A stretch of 64,000 bases of DNA from Luteimonas panaciterrae (GCF_020511115.1 NZ_JAJAVH010000001.1:310001-374000); one strand, 5' to 3'; shown: positions 1-8,376, numbered from the stretch's first letter. Program-made: numbers and translations. Notes: a model not told the origin generated them from the letters alone.

Positions 1-383
1 GGCTGGGCGTGCTGTCGCTGGTCACCGGCGTGGCCGTGCTGATCTTCGGGCTGAAAACAGGCACGACGCTGCTCACCGGATTCTCGCTCGTCGGCATCCT
101 GGCCGGCGCCGCCCAGATCCACAAACGCGTGCATCGCGAACGTCTGGCCGCGCGCCCGCGCTGGTGGATGATCGAGCACTACACCGCGATGCTCGGCAAC
201 GGCATCGCCACCCACATCGCCTTCCTGTCGATCGGATTGCCGCGCCTGATGCCGGCGCTCAAGGGCGACACGTTGCAGCTGCTGGCCTGGTTCGGGCCGG
301 TGGTGGTGGCGGGGATCGCGAAATGGTGGCTGGATCGCCGCTGGAAGACGAAGCCCAAGCTCGCGCCGGTGACGCAGGGCTGA
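1..383 (+). CDS. Integral membrane protein of unknown function, 5' end missing
   Basis: The reading frame is open from the left edge of the window, so the true start lies outside it; a GTG at position 9 is an internal codon more likely than a start. About 127 residues are visible. They contain at least three hydrophobic segments (residues about 1-35 counted from the edge, the stretch around IATHIAFLSIGLP, and LLAWFGPVVVAGIAKWWL), separated by a basic loop rich in His and Arg, and end in a lysine-rich tail. This is the pattern of an inner-membrane protein. I do not recognise the family. It ends 28 bases before the stop of the convergent phhA gene, and no obvious terminator separates them. Confidence 0.6.
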   Translation, partial: LGVLSLVTGVAVLIFGLKTGTTLLTGFSLVGILAGAAQIHKRVHRERLAARPRWWMIEHYTAMLGNGIATHIAFLSIGLPRLMPALKGDTLQLLAWFGPVVVAGIAKWWLDRRWKTKPKLAPVTQG

Positions 384-411
384 CAGCGAAGCCCTGCATT
401 GCCGGCAAGCG

Positions 412-1302
412 TCAGACGTCGCCGTCTGTTGCCCAGCCCTCGCCGGTGCCGCGATTGAGCACCACATCGCCCGGCAGTACATCGCCGGCAGGAATCGAAG
501 GCTGTTGCGCCAAGCGTGCGTAGATCGGCGTGAAGTCCGGTTCCGTCGCGCGGATCAGCTGTTCGAAGCTGTCGATGACGAAATAGGTCTTCTGATAGGT
601 GTCGATGCGGTAGCGCGTGCGCATGATGCGCTCCAGATCGAAGCCGATGCGGTTGGACGCATCGCTTTCCAGGCAGTAGATCGACTCGCCCTTCGACGAA
701 ACGATGCCGCTGCCGTAGATGCGCAATCCGTCCGGCTGCTGGATCAGTCCGAACTCCACCGTGTACCAGTACAGGCGCGTGAGGTTCTGCAACGCCTCCG
801 GCCCGATCCCGTGCGCCTTCACGCCGCCCTTGCCGTAGGCCTGCATGTACTCGGCGAACACCGGGTTCATCAGCAGCGGCACGTGGCCGAACAGGTCGTG
901 GAACAGATCGGGCTCCTCGATGTAGTCGATCTGCTCGGGTTTGCGGATCCACCACGTCACCGGGAAGCGGCGGTTGGCGAGATGGTCGAAGAAATCCAGT
1001 TCCGGCAGCAGGCCTTCCACGCCGATCAGCGTCCAACCGGTGGCCTCGCCGAGCACGCGGTTGATGTCGTCGAACTTCGGGATGCGGTCGGGCGTCATGC
1101 CCATCGCGTCCTGCGCGATCAGGAATTCGTCGCTGGCGCGGCCGACCAGCAGCTCGCGCTGGCGCGCATACAGCTGCGCCCAGGTGGCGTGGTCGTCGGC
1201 GCTGTAGTCGTCCCAGGGCTGCTCGATGATCCCGGTGGCGTACACCGGCACCTTGCCCTTGTCGGTATGCAGGTTTTCGACGCGGCGTGGCTGGGCGGAC
1301 AT
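412..1302 (-). CDS. phhA: Phenylalanine-4-hydroxylase (monomeric bacterial type)
   Basis: Converts phenylalanine to tyrosine with O2, a pterin cofactor and a non-haem iron, in the cytoplasm, as the first step of phenylalanine catabolism. The 296-residue product has the usual bacterial length. The iron ligands are visible: H135 and H140 in FHDLFGHVP and E183 in YWYTVEFG. The start at 1302 (MSAQPRRVEN) has AGGA eight bases upstream; a longer frame continues upstream but runs into the divergent regulator. The pterin would be recycled by enzymes outside this window; folE at 28.9 kb belongs to pterin synthesis. The neighbouring divergent Lrp-type gene is the likely regulator, by analogy with other phhA loci. 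Confidence 0.95.
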   Translation of the reverse strand: MSAQPRRVENLHTDKGKVPVYATGIIEQPWDDYSADDHATWAQLYARQRELLVGRASDEFLIAQDAMGMTPDRIPKFDDINRVLGEATGWTLIGVEGLLPELDFFDHLANRRFPVTWWIRKPEQIDYIEEPDLFHDLFGHVPLLMNPVFAEYMQAYGKGGVKAHGIGPEALQNLTRLYWYTVEFGLIQQPDGLRIYGSGIVSSKGESIYCLESDASNRIGFDLERIMRTRYRIDTYQKTYFVIDSFEQLIRATEPDFTPIYARLAQQPSIPAGDVLPGDVVLNRGTGEGWATDGDV

Positions 1303-1429
1303 GGGGGGATTCCTGGGATTTCCGTATATCGACTTTAACCGCGGATCGGCGCAATGGGCTTGCGTAGTTGCGTGGAATCCCGGAATGGGCGCACGATTAT
1401 TGCGTATAACAGGATTTAGGCGCTCGAAA

Positions 1430-1906
1430 ATGTCCAGCATCGCCCTCGACCGCACCGACCTCCAGCTCCTGGCCGAACTGCAACGCGACGGCCGCCTGAC
1501 CAATGCCGAGCTGGCCGAACGCGTCCACCTTTCGCCTTCGGCCTGCCTGCGCCGCGTGCAGCGGCTGGAGCGCGAGGGCGTGATCGCCGGCTACCGCGCC
1601 GAACTCGATCCCGAACGCCTGGGCCTCGGCCTGCAGGCCTTCGTGCGCGTGCGCCTGGGACGCCACGATGCCGCCGCGGTGGCCGCTTTCGCCGAATTCG
1701 TCACCGGCTGGGACGAAGTGGTGTCCTGCCATGCGCTCACCGGCGACATGGACTACCTGCTGCAGGTGGTGGTGCGCGATCTGGAACACTTCTCGCGCTT
1801 CCTGCTCGACAACGTCCTGGCGCTGGCGGGCGGCGCCGACGTCAATTCCAGTTTCGTGCTGCGCACGGTGAAGGCGCCGCGTGGCTTGCCGTTGCCGCGG
1901 GCATAG
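1430..1906 (+). CDS. Lrp/AsnC-family transcriptional regulator
   Basis: A 158-residue protein with an N-terminal winged helix-turn-helix (LTNAELAERVHLSPSACLRR, residues about 22-41) and a C-terminal RAM/AsnC ligand domain containing the family's CHALTGDMDYLL segment. Such proteins are octameric or decameric DNA-binding regulators that sense amino acids. The start at 1430 was chosen because it yields the standard MSSIALDRTDLQLLAELQ opening; a longer in-frame ORF upstream would overlap phhA. It is divergent from phhA across a 127-base intergenic region that is less GC-rich than its surroundings and holds the TATAAC and TTATTG stretches, so it probably controls phhA and itself. The effector amino acid is inferred, not shown. 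Confidence 0.92.
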   Translation: MSSIALDRTDLQLLAELQRDGRLTNAELAERVHLSPSACLRRVQRLEREGVIAGYRAELDPERLGLGLQAFVRVRLGRHDAAAVAAFAEFVTGWDEVVSCHALTGDMDYLLQVVVRDLEHFSRFLLDNVLALAGGADVNSSFVLRTVKAPRGLPLPRA

Positions 1907-1934
1907 GCAGGAAGAGATTGAGTGCTTATCCGCT

Positions 1935-1962
1935 CGTCATTCCCGCCATCACGGGAATGACG
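1935..1962. repeat. Palindromic repeat (GTCATTCCCG family), likely terminator
   Basis: CGTCATTCCCG and CGGGAATGACG form a perfect 11-bp stem around a six-base loop. It lies between the converging ends of the Lrp gene and the M28 peptidase gene, where it can end transcription from both sides. It is one arm of the same dispersed repeat seen at 12493, 43276, 57275 and 63840. Confidence 0.8.
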
Positions 1963-1966
1963 GACA

Positions 1967-3700
1967 TTAGCGATCGGGCTTCGCGAACTTCCCGCCGAAG
2001 AAATCCCCATCGTTCCAGCGCGGCGGCTGCGCCGCATCGCCCACCAATCGACCCAGGCGCGCGCTGATGCGCGCGAGACGTTCGGCGTCGCCGTACTGGA
2101 TCGGCTGTGTGGCATCGTCGCAGGGCCGGTGATAGCAGTTGCGAAGGTAATAGCGCAGCGCGATCTTGGGATTGCGCGCCTTGTCCGCATCGGCGGGCGT
2201 CACGCCACCGACCAGAAAAAGCGCGGGAATGCCGGCACGCACGAAGGCGTACTGGTCGCTGCGGATGAAGGCGGTTTCTTCCGGAAAGGGATCGGGCGAC
2301 AGCACGACGCCAATGTCCTTCGCGGCGGCGGCGAGGTCGTCACGCAGCGAGGAATGCTCCGCACCGATGCCGGAAACATCGGTGCTGGGCGCCATCAGTA
2401 CCGGCATGTCGAGATTGAGATTGGCGACGAACGAAGTGCCCGCCGGCGGATGCGTCGCGAGCCATTCCGCGCCCAGCAATCCTTTCTCCTCGCCGACCAC
2501 CGCGGCGAACAGCATCGAACGTTTCGGCGCGGGCTTGGCGGCGACGAGCTGGCGCGCGCTTTCGAGCATGATCGCCACGCCCAGCGCGTTGTCGATCGCG
2601 CCGTTGTAGATGCGATCGTTCTCCACCGGCGCACCGACGCCGAGATGATCGAGATGCGCGCTGTAGACCACAGACTCCGCGGAGCGTGAAGCATCGCTGC
2701 CCGGCAGTCTTGCCAGCACGTTGCGCGAATCGAGCGGCTCAACGCGCGTGCGCTGCGCGAGCACGAGCGTGCCGGGCAGGGCGAAGCCCTTCAGCACATC
2801 CTTCCTGGCGTCATCGAACAATTCCGCGGCCATGCGCGGCTGATCCGCCAACACAAAATCGGCCGCCGCCGCGCTGACATTCACCACCGCGCGCAGCTGC
2901 GGAAAAACGCCGATCGCCTTGCCGGATTCGTCACGCAGCCGCATCGAGGGCCGATCCCAGCTGTCCGCGTCGTGCGACCAGGGCGAGTGCGCCTCGTTTT
3001 CCGGCGTATTGATGACGACGGCGCCCACGGCGCCCCGTTCGGCGATCACGCGCAGCTTTTCGGACAATGCGGAATGAAAGGCGCGTTGATCGTCGCCGAA
3101 ACGCGACGGCGCCCCGTTGAACAGCACGGCGATCTTGCCGTGCAGATCGACGCCGGCGAAATCGTCGTGCCCGAGCCCGGGCGCGTGCACGCCCTGGCCG
3201 ATGAAGATCGCCGGTGCTTCGACCTGCGTCTGCGGCGCATCGAAATCGGGGCGGGGCAGGTACTGATCGCGAAAGCGCAGCGCGATCGTGCGGCCGTTGC
3301 GATGCACTTCGAAACGCGCGCCCTCGGCAAGGCGGGTGGCTTTCAATAACGGCACGCGCTGGAAGAACGTGTTCGCATCGCCCACCGGCTGCAATCCGAT
3401 GTCGGCGAAGCGCTTGGCGACGTAGTCCGCCGCCTTGTCGTAGCCGGGTGTGCCGGTTTCGCGGCCCTGCATCGCATCGTCGGCGAGTGCGCGCACGTCG
3501 GTCTCGATGCGTAGCGCCGCTGGATTCGATGCCCAAGGGGAAGAGGGCTTCGCCGCGTCGGCGGCGGGCGCGGGAGATTCGCGTTCGCATGCCGAGAGCA
3601 GCAGCAGCGAAACGACGGAGGCGGCCAGCGCGCGATGCAGCCGAACACACAGGCGTCGATATCGAATTACACGCGTGAAAACAGCGGAAAGCATCGTCAT
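1967..3700 (-). CDS. M28-family zinc metallopeptidase, lipoprotein, with PA domain
   Basis: A 577-residue exported aminopeptidase-like protein. The N-terminus has a basic stretch, a hydrophobic segment and a lipobox (LLSAC at about residues 35-39), so it is probably lipid-anchored in the periplasm. A protease-associated (PA) insert covers roughly residues 150-250. The M28 catalytic set is visible: SAHLDHLG, GAIDNALGVA, GEEKGLLGAEW, LNLDMP and the late His in CYHRPCDD, which are the ligands of a two-zinc centre. The start at 3700 overlaps the stop of the upstream hydrolase gene by four bases (ATGA), so the two are translationally coupled. Its substrate is unknown; family members remove N-terminal residues from peptides. 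Confidence 0.9.
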   Translation of the reverse strand: MTMLSAVFTRVIRYRRLCVRLHRALAASVVSLLLLSACERESPAPAADAAKPSSPWASNPAALRIETDVRALADDAMQGRETGTPGYDKAADYVAKRFADIGLQPVGDANTFFQRVPLLKATRLAEGARFEVHRNGRTIALRFRDQYLPRPDFDAPQTQVEAPAIFIGQGVHAPGLGHDDFAGVDLHGKIAVLFNGAPSRFGDDQRAFHSALSEKLRVIAERGAVGAVVINTPENEAHSPWSHDADSWDRPSMRLRDESGKAIGVFPQLRAVVNVSAAAADFVLADQPRMAAELFDDARKDVLKGFALPGTLVLAQRTRVEPLDSRNVLARLPGSDASRSAESVVYSAHLDHLGVGAPVENDRIYNGAIDNALGVAIMLESARQLVAAKPAPKRSMLFAAVVGEEKGLLGAEWLATHPPAGTSFVANLNLDMPVLMAPSTDVSGIGAEHSSLRDDLAAAAKDIGVVLSPDPFPEETAFIRSDQYAFVRAGIPALFLVGGVTPADADKARNPKIALRYYLRNCYHRPCDDATQPIQYGDAERLARISARLGRLVGDAAQPPRWNDGDFFGGKFAKPDR

Positions 3701-4674
3701 GGTGCGATCGTCGTCATGAAGTCGCGGATCGCCGCGGCAAAATCGCGGGTGTTTTCGTAGTACGGCAGATGGCCGGAATCCAGTTGCACCACCTGCTGGT
3801 GCGGGAATCGGAAGGTCTTGTAGTGCTCCGGGCCGACGGCATGGTCGCGACGGCCGCTCAGGATCAGGACGGGAATCCGGATGTCCGCGGTCACCGGCGT
3901 GTAATCCCGGTAGTACTCGGGCAGGTCGTTCGGTCGTGTCACGACGGCCATGCCGTAATCGATGGTGCGGGGATAGCTTTCATCCAGCTCGCTCATGGTG
4001 CGGACGGTTTTCTTGTCGTCGCTGAGGAAGCGGTAACCGTTGCCGCTTTCCTGCAACGCGGCGCGCGCCCGTGCGTGCGCCGCGGCGAGGGCTTCGCCGG
4101 AGACATCATCGGCGACGTCGAGCGAAGGATTCTTGAGCAAGGTGCTGACGAAGTGGATCTGCATCCGCCGCTGTTCGTCGCTCATGAAATGCAAGGAAGT
4201 GTTGGCCATCACCAGCGCCGAAACGTGTTCGGGGTAGCGCTGCGCGTATGCCACTGCGAGGATGCCGCCGAACGAATGCGCGATCAGGCATGGCTTGTCG
4301 ACACCCAGCTGCCGGCGCACGTCTTCCATGTCCTGCACGACGCGATCGAGGTGATAGTCGGTGGCGTTGCTGGATTTTCCCGATCCGCGCTGGTCCAGGT
4401 AGACCATCGTCAGGAAGGCTTCCAGGGAATCGCCGCCCATCCGCTCGAACGAGAGCGAACCTTGCCCGGGACCGCCGTGCACGAACAGGCAGACAGGACC
4501 GCGCCCGGCCACCTTTACGTACAACTCGGTGCCATCGGGAACCTTGATCCGACGTTCGCCGGCCGGCAACGGACGGCTTGCGGCCTCCGGTTTGGCCTCG
4601 GTCGTGGTCGGTGCCGGCGCGTTGCAGGCCGCGAGCAGCAGGCACAGCAGGGTGATGGGAATGCAAGGTCGCAT
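3697..4674 (-). CDS. Alpha/beta hydrolase lipoprotein, proline iminopeptidase-like
   Basis: The 325-residue product starts MRPCIPITLLCLLLAACNAP, a signal peptide with lipobox LAAC, so it is an exported lipoprotein. The body is an alpha/beta hydrolase: oxyanion motif HGGPGQGS, DQRGSGKS, nucleophile elbow AHSFGG, acid in GRRDHAVG and base in DSGHLPYY. HGGPG and DQRGSGKS are the marks of the S33 proline iminopeptidase branch. A GTG nine codons upstream (4701) is possible, but neither start has a strong ribosome-binding site; 4674 gives the cleaner lipoprotein signal. It sits upstream of and overlaps the M28 peptidase by four bases. The pair may act together on peptides in the periplasm. Confidence 0.87.
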   Translation of the reverse strand: MRPCIPITLLCLLLAACNAPAPTTTEAKPEAASRPLPAGERRIKVPDGTELYVKVAGRGPVCLFVHGGPGQGSLSFERMGGDSLEAFLTMVYLDQRGSGKSSNATDYHLDRVVQDMEDVRRQLGVDKPCLIAHSFGGILAVAYAQRYPEHVSALVMANTSLHFMSDEQRRMQIHFVSTLLKNPSLDVADDVSGEALAAAHARARAALQESGNGYRFLSDDKKTVRTMSELDESYPRTIDYGMAVVTRPNDLPEYYRDYTPVTADIRIPVLILSGRRDHAVGPEHYKTFRFPHQQVVQLDSGHLPYYENTRDFAAAIRDFMTTIAP

Positions 4675-4786
4675 GGCGATGGTTCGAAAAGAGCCCGCCA
4701 CGATGGTGGCGCCGGAACGGGGGAGTCGCCAAGGCCATCGGTCACGGATGACGCGGCTGGCGTCGATGGGATGCTCCGCGTGCCGT

Positions 4787-5884
4787 TCAGCGGGCCGGAG
4801 ATTCTGGCAGGTACTGCGCCGCGATCTTCAGCGCGAGACGGTAAGGCTCCGGATCGTTGCGATTGGTCAGCAGGATCACGGTGAGGTGCCGCTGCGGCCA
4901 GCGCACGATGACATTGCGGAAGCCGACGGTTTCGCCGGAATGCCACAACACTTCGCCGTGGATGCGCCACCCGTAGCCATAGCCGTCGACGTCGGGCTCG
5001 TCGGTCTTGGTATGCGAGGCGAAGGCGAGCTTGCGCGAAGCCGCGCTCAGCAGGCGATCGTCGTACAACGCCGCATCCCACTTCGCCAGATCGTCGATCG
5101 ACGAATACACGCCGCCGTCGCCGAGCACGGCACTGGTCGAACTCTGGTCGGTGCGTTGCCAGGTGCCGTCGATATGGCTGTAGCCGTAGGCGCGGTTGGC
5201 CACCGTCGAGATGCCTGGTTCGAAGGCGACGGTGTTGGTCATGCCGAGTGGCTGGAAGATGCGCTCGCGCAGGAAGCTGGCGAAGCCATCCCCCGAAAAG
5301 CCGCGTCCCGAAGCCTTGCCGACGATCAATGCGAGCAGGGCGTAGCCGCTGTTGCTGTAGCGATAGCCGGTGCCTGGTGCGAAGTAGAGCTTGTGCTGCG
5401 TCTCCAGCAGGTGCAGCACGTCGATGTCGTGCACCTGTTCGCGCGCATCCGGTGCCATCACGTCTTCGTAGTCGATCAATCCCGACGTGTGGGTGAGCAG
5501 ATGGCGCAGCGTGATGGGGTCGGCTGCCGCGGGCAGCGACGGCAGCCATTTGCGCACCGGATCGTCGAGACCGAGCTTGCCGTCTTCGGCCAGCAGCAGG
5601 ATTGCCGTGGCGGTGAACTGCTTGGTCACCGAGGCGAGGCGGAAATTGGTGTGCGGCGTGACCGCGACGCGCGCTTCCAGATCCGCGAGGCCGTAGCCGC
5701 GACGCACGAGCGGCGTGCCGTCGCGCAGCACCAGCAAGGCGGCGCCTGGGCCGTCGTCGTGCGCGTAGTCGTGCATCAGCGCATCGGTGGACGATGACTG
5801 CGATGACGAAGGAGAGGACGGACCGACACTCGCGCAACCGCCGATCGCGGCGCCGAGGAGCAGGGAAAAGGCGGACGGGCGCAT
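4787..5884 (-). CDS. Serine hydrolase, beta-lactamase class C/PBP-like lipoprotein
   Basis: A 365-residue protein beginning MRPSAFSLLLGAAIGGC, a lipoprotein signal peptide. The three motifs of the class C beta-lactamase/DD-peptidase/esterase (S12) family are present: SVTK (nucleophile Ser and Lys), YSN in YRYSNSGYALL, and HSG near the C-terminus in place of the KTG box. HSG instead of KTG is common in EstB-like esterases and D-aminopeptidases of this fold, so antibiotic resistance should not be assumed. The start at 5884 is preferred over an upstream frame extension that lacks a signal. It lies 112 bases upstream of the alpha/beta hydrolase on the same strand. Confidence 0.88.
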   Translation of the reverse strand: MRPSAFSLLLGAAIGGCASVGPSSPSSSQSSSTDALMHDYAHDDGPGAALLVLRDGTPLVRRGYGLADLEARVAVTPHTNFRLASVTKQFTATAILLLAEDGKLGLDDPVRKWLPSLPAAADPITLRHLLTHTSGLIDYEDVMAPDAREQVHDIDVLHLLETQHKLYFAPGTGYRYSNSGYALLALIVGKASGRGFSGDGFASFLRERIFQPLGMTNTVAFEPGISTVANRAYGYSHIDGTWQRTDQSSTSAVLGDGGVYSSIDDLAKWDAALYDDRLLSAASRKLAFASHTKTDEPDVDGYGYGWRIHGEVLWHSGETVGFRNVIVRWPQRHLTVILLTNRNDPEPYRLALKIAAQYLPESPAR

Positions 5885-5920
5885 GGCCGGATTGTACCCG
5901 GCGGCGGTTTTCGTTCCTCC

Positions 5921-5955
5921 GTCAAAAACAAAGGCCACCCGCAGGTGGCCTTTGT
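5921..5955 (-). terminator. Intrinsic terminator of the beta-barrel gene
   Basis: ACAAAGGCCACC and GGTGGCCTTTGT form a perfect 12-bp stem with loop CGCA (5928-5955). On the minus strand the stem is followed by TTTTT, giving a classical rho-independent terminator 24 bases after the stop of the gene at 5980-6525. It lies just before the next gene's start at 5884 on the same strand. Confidence 0.9.
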
Positions 5956-5979
5956 GAAACCGTCATGCCGCCAAAGCGA

Positions 5980-6525
5980 TCAGAAACGGTACTCGGCGCT
6001 GAGCGTCCAGGTCGTCACCTTGACGTCGAAGTCCGTACCGAACAGCTCGGGCTTCACCTTGGTGTAGTCGTAGTTCAGACCCAGGCCGAAGTTCGGCGAG
6101 AAGTCGTAGCCGACGCCGACGCCGACATAGGGGCGCAAGTCGGTGTCGTCGTCGTTGCCGAGGAACGTGTCGACCTCGACCTTGGCGTTGACGATGCCCG
6201 CGCGGCCGCCGAGATAGAAACCGAGGTCGTCGTTGCCGAAATTCTTCTTGGCCGTGACGCCGACGCCAAAGCCGTTGACCTTGGTGTCGATGCCGTCGGA
6301 TTCGTCGTCACCGTACTGCGTGTAGAAACCCTCGACGGCCCAGTTCGGGCTGAAGTAGTAGCCGCCGCGAATGCTGAAGGAACTGTCGTCGCCGTCGGCA
6401 TCGCCGCCGAACTTGCTGTTGCCCGCCTCGACGCGGACGAAGCCGAAACCGGGCTCGTTGGCCGACACGGTCAGCGGGAGGGCGGTGGCCGCGAGTGTGA
6501 GGGCCAGCACCAGAATCTTTTTCAT
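5980..6525 (-). CDS. Outer-membrane beta-barrel protein, paralogue 1
   Basis: A 181-residue exported protein. The signal peptide MKKILVLALTLAATALPLTVSA is cut before NEPGFG. The rest alternates polar and apolar residues in short strands separated by Asp/Gly-rich turns (for example GGDADGDDSS and GDDESDG) and ends YRF, the terminal aromatic signature of outer-membrane barrels recognised by BamA. Size and pattern fit an eight-stranded barrel of the OmpA-N/OmpX/OmpW class; which one is uncertain. A close paralogue lies directly upstream at 6702-7310 and shares KKNFG.DDLGFY..GRAG and VGYDF.PNFGLGL.YDY. SD sequence GAGGA lies eight bases before the ATG. It has its own promoter and terminator, so it is transcribed alone. 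Confidence 0.85.
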   Translation of the reverse strand: MKKILVLALTLAATALPLTVSANEPGFGFVRVEAGNSKFGGDADGDDSSFSIRGGYYFSPNWAVEGFYTQYGDDESDGIDTKVNGFGVGVTAKKNFGNDDLGFYLGGRAGIVNAKVEVDTFLGNDDDTDLRPYVGVGVGYDFSPNFGLGLNYDYTKVKPELFGTDFDVKVTTWTLSAEYRF

Positions 6526-6548
6526 CCTAAATCCTCGAAATTAGACAT

Positions 6549-6596
6549 GCCCATCATTGGGCGACGCGAGAATAACGAAAAGTTAATGCCTGTCAA
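6549..6596 (-). promoter_or_regulatory. Sigma-70 promoter plus 5'-end RNA hairpin of barrel gene 1
   Basis: On the minus strand TTGACA (6591-6596) and TATTCT (6569-6574) are spaced 16 bases apart. The predicted transcription start, about seven bases downstream, coincides with the base of a perfect hairpin GCCCA-ATGA-TGGGC (6549-6562). The same promoter and hairpin occur before the paralogue at 7333-7380. A hairpin at the extreme 5' end is known to protect ompA mRNA from decay in E. coli; that role here is inferred. Confidence 0.75.
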
Positions 6597-6701
6597 TGTG
6601 AAGAAATGCACAGACAGGGGCGCCGGTTCGACTGGGCGCGCGCTATGCAACCACCCGCGCCGGCGAGCTGCGCTGGCGCGGATGGAAGTGAAGCGATCGG
6701 A

Positions 6702-7310
6702 TCAGAAGCGGTATTCCAGCCCCAGCGACAGGGTCTGCAGCTTGATCTTGGTTTCCGCGCTGTAGAAATCCGGTTTGCCTTGCGCGTAGTCGTAGCTCAG
6801 GCCAAGGCCAAAATTCGGATTGAAGTCGTAACCGATGCCGACGCCGGCATAGGCGTTGTTCCAGCTGTCGTCGGTGTCGACGCCAGGACCCTTGAACTCG
6901 GTCTTGGCATGGATCACGCCGGCACGGCCGCTGATATAGAAGCCCAGATCGTCCTGGCCGAAATTCTTCTTGCCGAAGATGCCGGCGCCGATGCCGGCGG
7001 TTTCCACGGTGCCTTTGCCAAATTGCTCGCTGCCATCCGGGAAGATGACGGTGACTTCATCGCTCTCGTAGCCGCCGAAATCGCTGTAGAAGAATTCGAA
7101 GCCGAAATTCGGCGTGTAGTAGTAACCGCCACGCAGACTGAAAGACGTGTCGTTGTCGTCGTCCTTGCCGCCCGCTTCGCGGAAATCGATATCGTGCTTG
7201 GTATCGCCCGCTTCCGCGCGGATGAACCAGCTTCCGGGACGGTTGGCCATGGCGGACAGCGGCAGCATGGCGGCGCCCAGCGCGGCTGCCAGCACCAGAA
7301 TCTTTTTCAT
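6702..7310 (-). CDS. Outer-membrane beta-barrel protein, paralogue 2
   Basis: A 202-residue exported protein with signal peptide MKKILVLAAALGAAMLPLSAMA and a C-terminal YRF. It is a tandem paralogue of the gene at 5980-6525: it has the same signal start MKKILVLA, the same central KKNFGQDDLGFYISGRAG and the same penultimate strands. It carries about 20 more residues, mainly in surface-loop-like segments (GGKDDDNDTS, the IFPDGSEQFG loop). The barrel is conserved while the loops differ, as expected when paralogous surface proteins diverge. SD GAGGA precedes the ATG. The 5' regulatory segment is duplicated too, so the duplication covered promoter and gene together. The role, whether porin, adhesin or structural, is unknown. 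Confidence 0.85.
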   Translation of the reverse strand: MKKILVLAAALGAAMLPLSAMANRPGSWFIRAEAGDTKHDIDFREAGGKDDDNDTSFSLRGGYYYTPNFGFEFFYSDFGGYESDEVTVIFPDGSEQFGKGTVETAGIGAGIFGKKNFGQDDLGFYISGRAGVIHAKTEFKGPGVDTDDSWNNAYAGVGIGYDFNPNFGLGLSYDYAQGKPDFYSAETKIKLQTLSLGLEYRF

Positions 7311-7332
7311 CCTGAATCCTCAAATAGAAAAT

Positions 7333-7380
7333 GCCCATCATTGGGCGATGCCAGAATAACGAAACATTAATGACAGTCAA
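7333..7380 (-). promoter_or_regulatory. Sigma-70 promoter plus 5'-end RNA hairpin of barrel gene 2
   Basis: TTGACT (7375-7380) and TATTCT (7353-7358), 16 bases apart on the minus strand, are followed by the hairpin GCCCA-ATGA-TGGGC (7333-7346), which begins at the predicted transcript start. The segment matches 6549-6596 almost base for base, including the spacer core CATTAA...TTTCGT, which implies selection on the control region. Confidence 0.75.
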
Positions 7381-7392
7381 TCATCCCGGCCC

Positions 7393-8376
7393 TCATTCGA
7401 CCGGGTACACCCCGTCCTCGAACGTCTCCGAGTGGTAGCCCTTGCTGCCGATCGCCTGCGCCAATGGGCTGCGCGGGTCCTCGCCCGTGCGCAGGCGTGC
7501 GAGCACGTGGGCGAAGTCGTAACGTGGCCGCCAGCCCAATTCCTCGCGCGCCAGGGCGTTGACGTACACACGGTCGATGCCGGGAAACATGCGCCAGCCG
7601 CGATGCGTGTACTCCTCGGCGTACTCGGGCACGTAGCGCGCGAGCACCGATGGCGCGTCGGTACGCAGTTGCGCCAGGTCGTCCCGGCCGAACGGCGTGG
7701 TTGCGCTGATGATGTAGCGCCCGAATCCGATCGCGGCGGCGCGTTCGATCGCCAGCAGGTGCGCGTCGACCACGTCCTGCACGTCGACGCGGCGATAGAG
7801 GAATTCGTTGGCCTTGATGTTGCCGTCGGCGTAGGCATCGCGCAGCGCGCGGCTGTCGTCCGGTTCGGGGAAGAAGCGCGAGGTGCGCAGGATCAGGCAA
7901 GGCAGCTTGCGGTTGCGGTGGAACAGCCGGCACAGGTCCTCGGCGGCGGTCTTGGTGGCGCCGTAGATGTTCTTGGCGACGGGCGTCACATCTTCCGTGA
8001 TCCAGGCCGCGGGCGCGCCCTCGGGCGGGACCAGCGCATCGCCGAACGTGCTGGTGGTGCTGGTGAAGACGAAGGCGCGCATGCCTTGATTCGCCGCGGT
8101 TTCCAGCAGGTTCAAGGTGCCGGTGATGTTGGTGTCGACGAAATCCTGGCGCGCATGCGTCGCCACATGCGGCTTGTGCAGCGTGGCGGCGTGCAGCACC
8201 ACGTCGACACCTTGCATGCAGTCCTCGACGAAGGCGGGATCGACGATCGAACCGACGCGGTCGGTGTAGTCGGAAGCGACGATGTCGATGCCGATCGCAT
8301 CGCGATTCTGCTCGCGCAGCGTGCGCATCAAGCCTTCGCCGAGGTGGCCGGCGCTGCCGGTGACCAGGATTCGCAT
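7393..8376 (-). CDS. NAD(P)-dependent sugar epimerase/dehydratase family protein
   Basis: A 327-residue extended short-chain dehydrogenase (SDR). The N-terminal Rossmann motif is MRILVTGSAGHLGEG (GxxGxxG). An active-site YxxxK is seen as YGATK, with the upstream TSTTSTFG strand providing the Ser/Thr of the triad. Such proteins act on nucleotide sugars or related polyols in the cytoplasm. The C-terminal part (RRVDVQDVVDAHLLAIERA) is typical of the UDP-glucose 4-epimerase-like branch, but the substrate cannot be told. It stands alone, with no glycan synthesis genes beside it. It ends 13 bases before the -35 box of the barrel-gene promoter, so its 3' end abuts that control region. Confidence 0.85.
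   Translation of the reverse strand: MRILVTGSAGHLGEGLMRTLREQNRDAIGIDIVASDYTDRVGSIVDPAFVEDCMQGVDVVLHAATLHKPHVATHARQDFVDTNITGTLNLLETAANQGMRAFVFTSTTSTFGDALVPPEGAPAAWITEDVTPVAKNIYGATKTAAEDLCRLFHRNRKLPCLILRTSRFFPEPDDSRALRDAYADGNIKANEFLYRRVDVQDVVDAHLLAIERAAAIGFGRYIISATTPFGRDDLAQLRTDAPSVLARYVPEYAEEYTHRGWRMFPGIDRVYVNALAREELGWRPRYDFAHVLARLRTGEDPRSPLAQAIGSKGYHSETFEDGVYPVE

Noticed and set aside
4787..5884. Calling the serine hydrolase a beta-lactamase
   Set aside because: SVTK and YSN are present but the third box is HSG, common in esterases and aminopeptidases of this fold; no regulator of the AmpR type is near.
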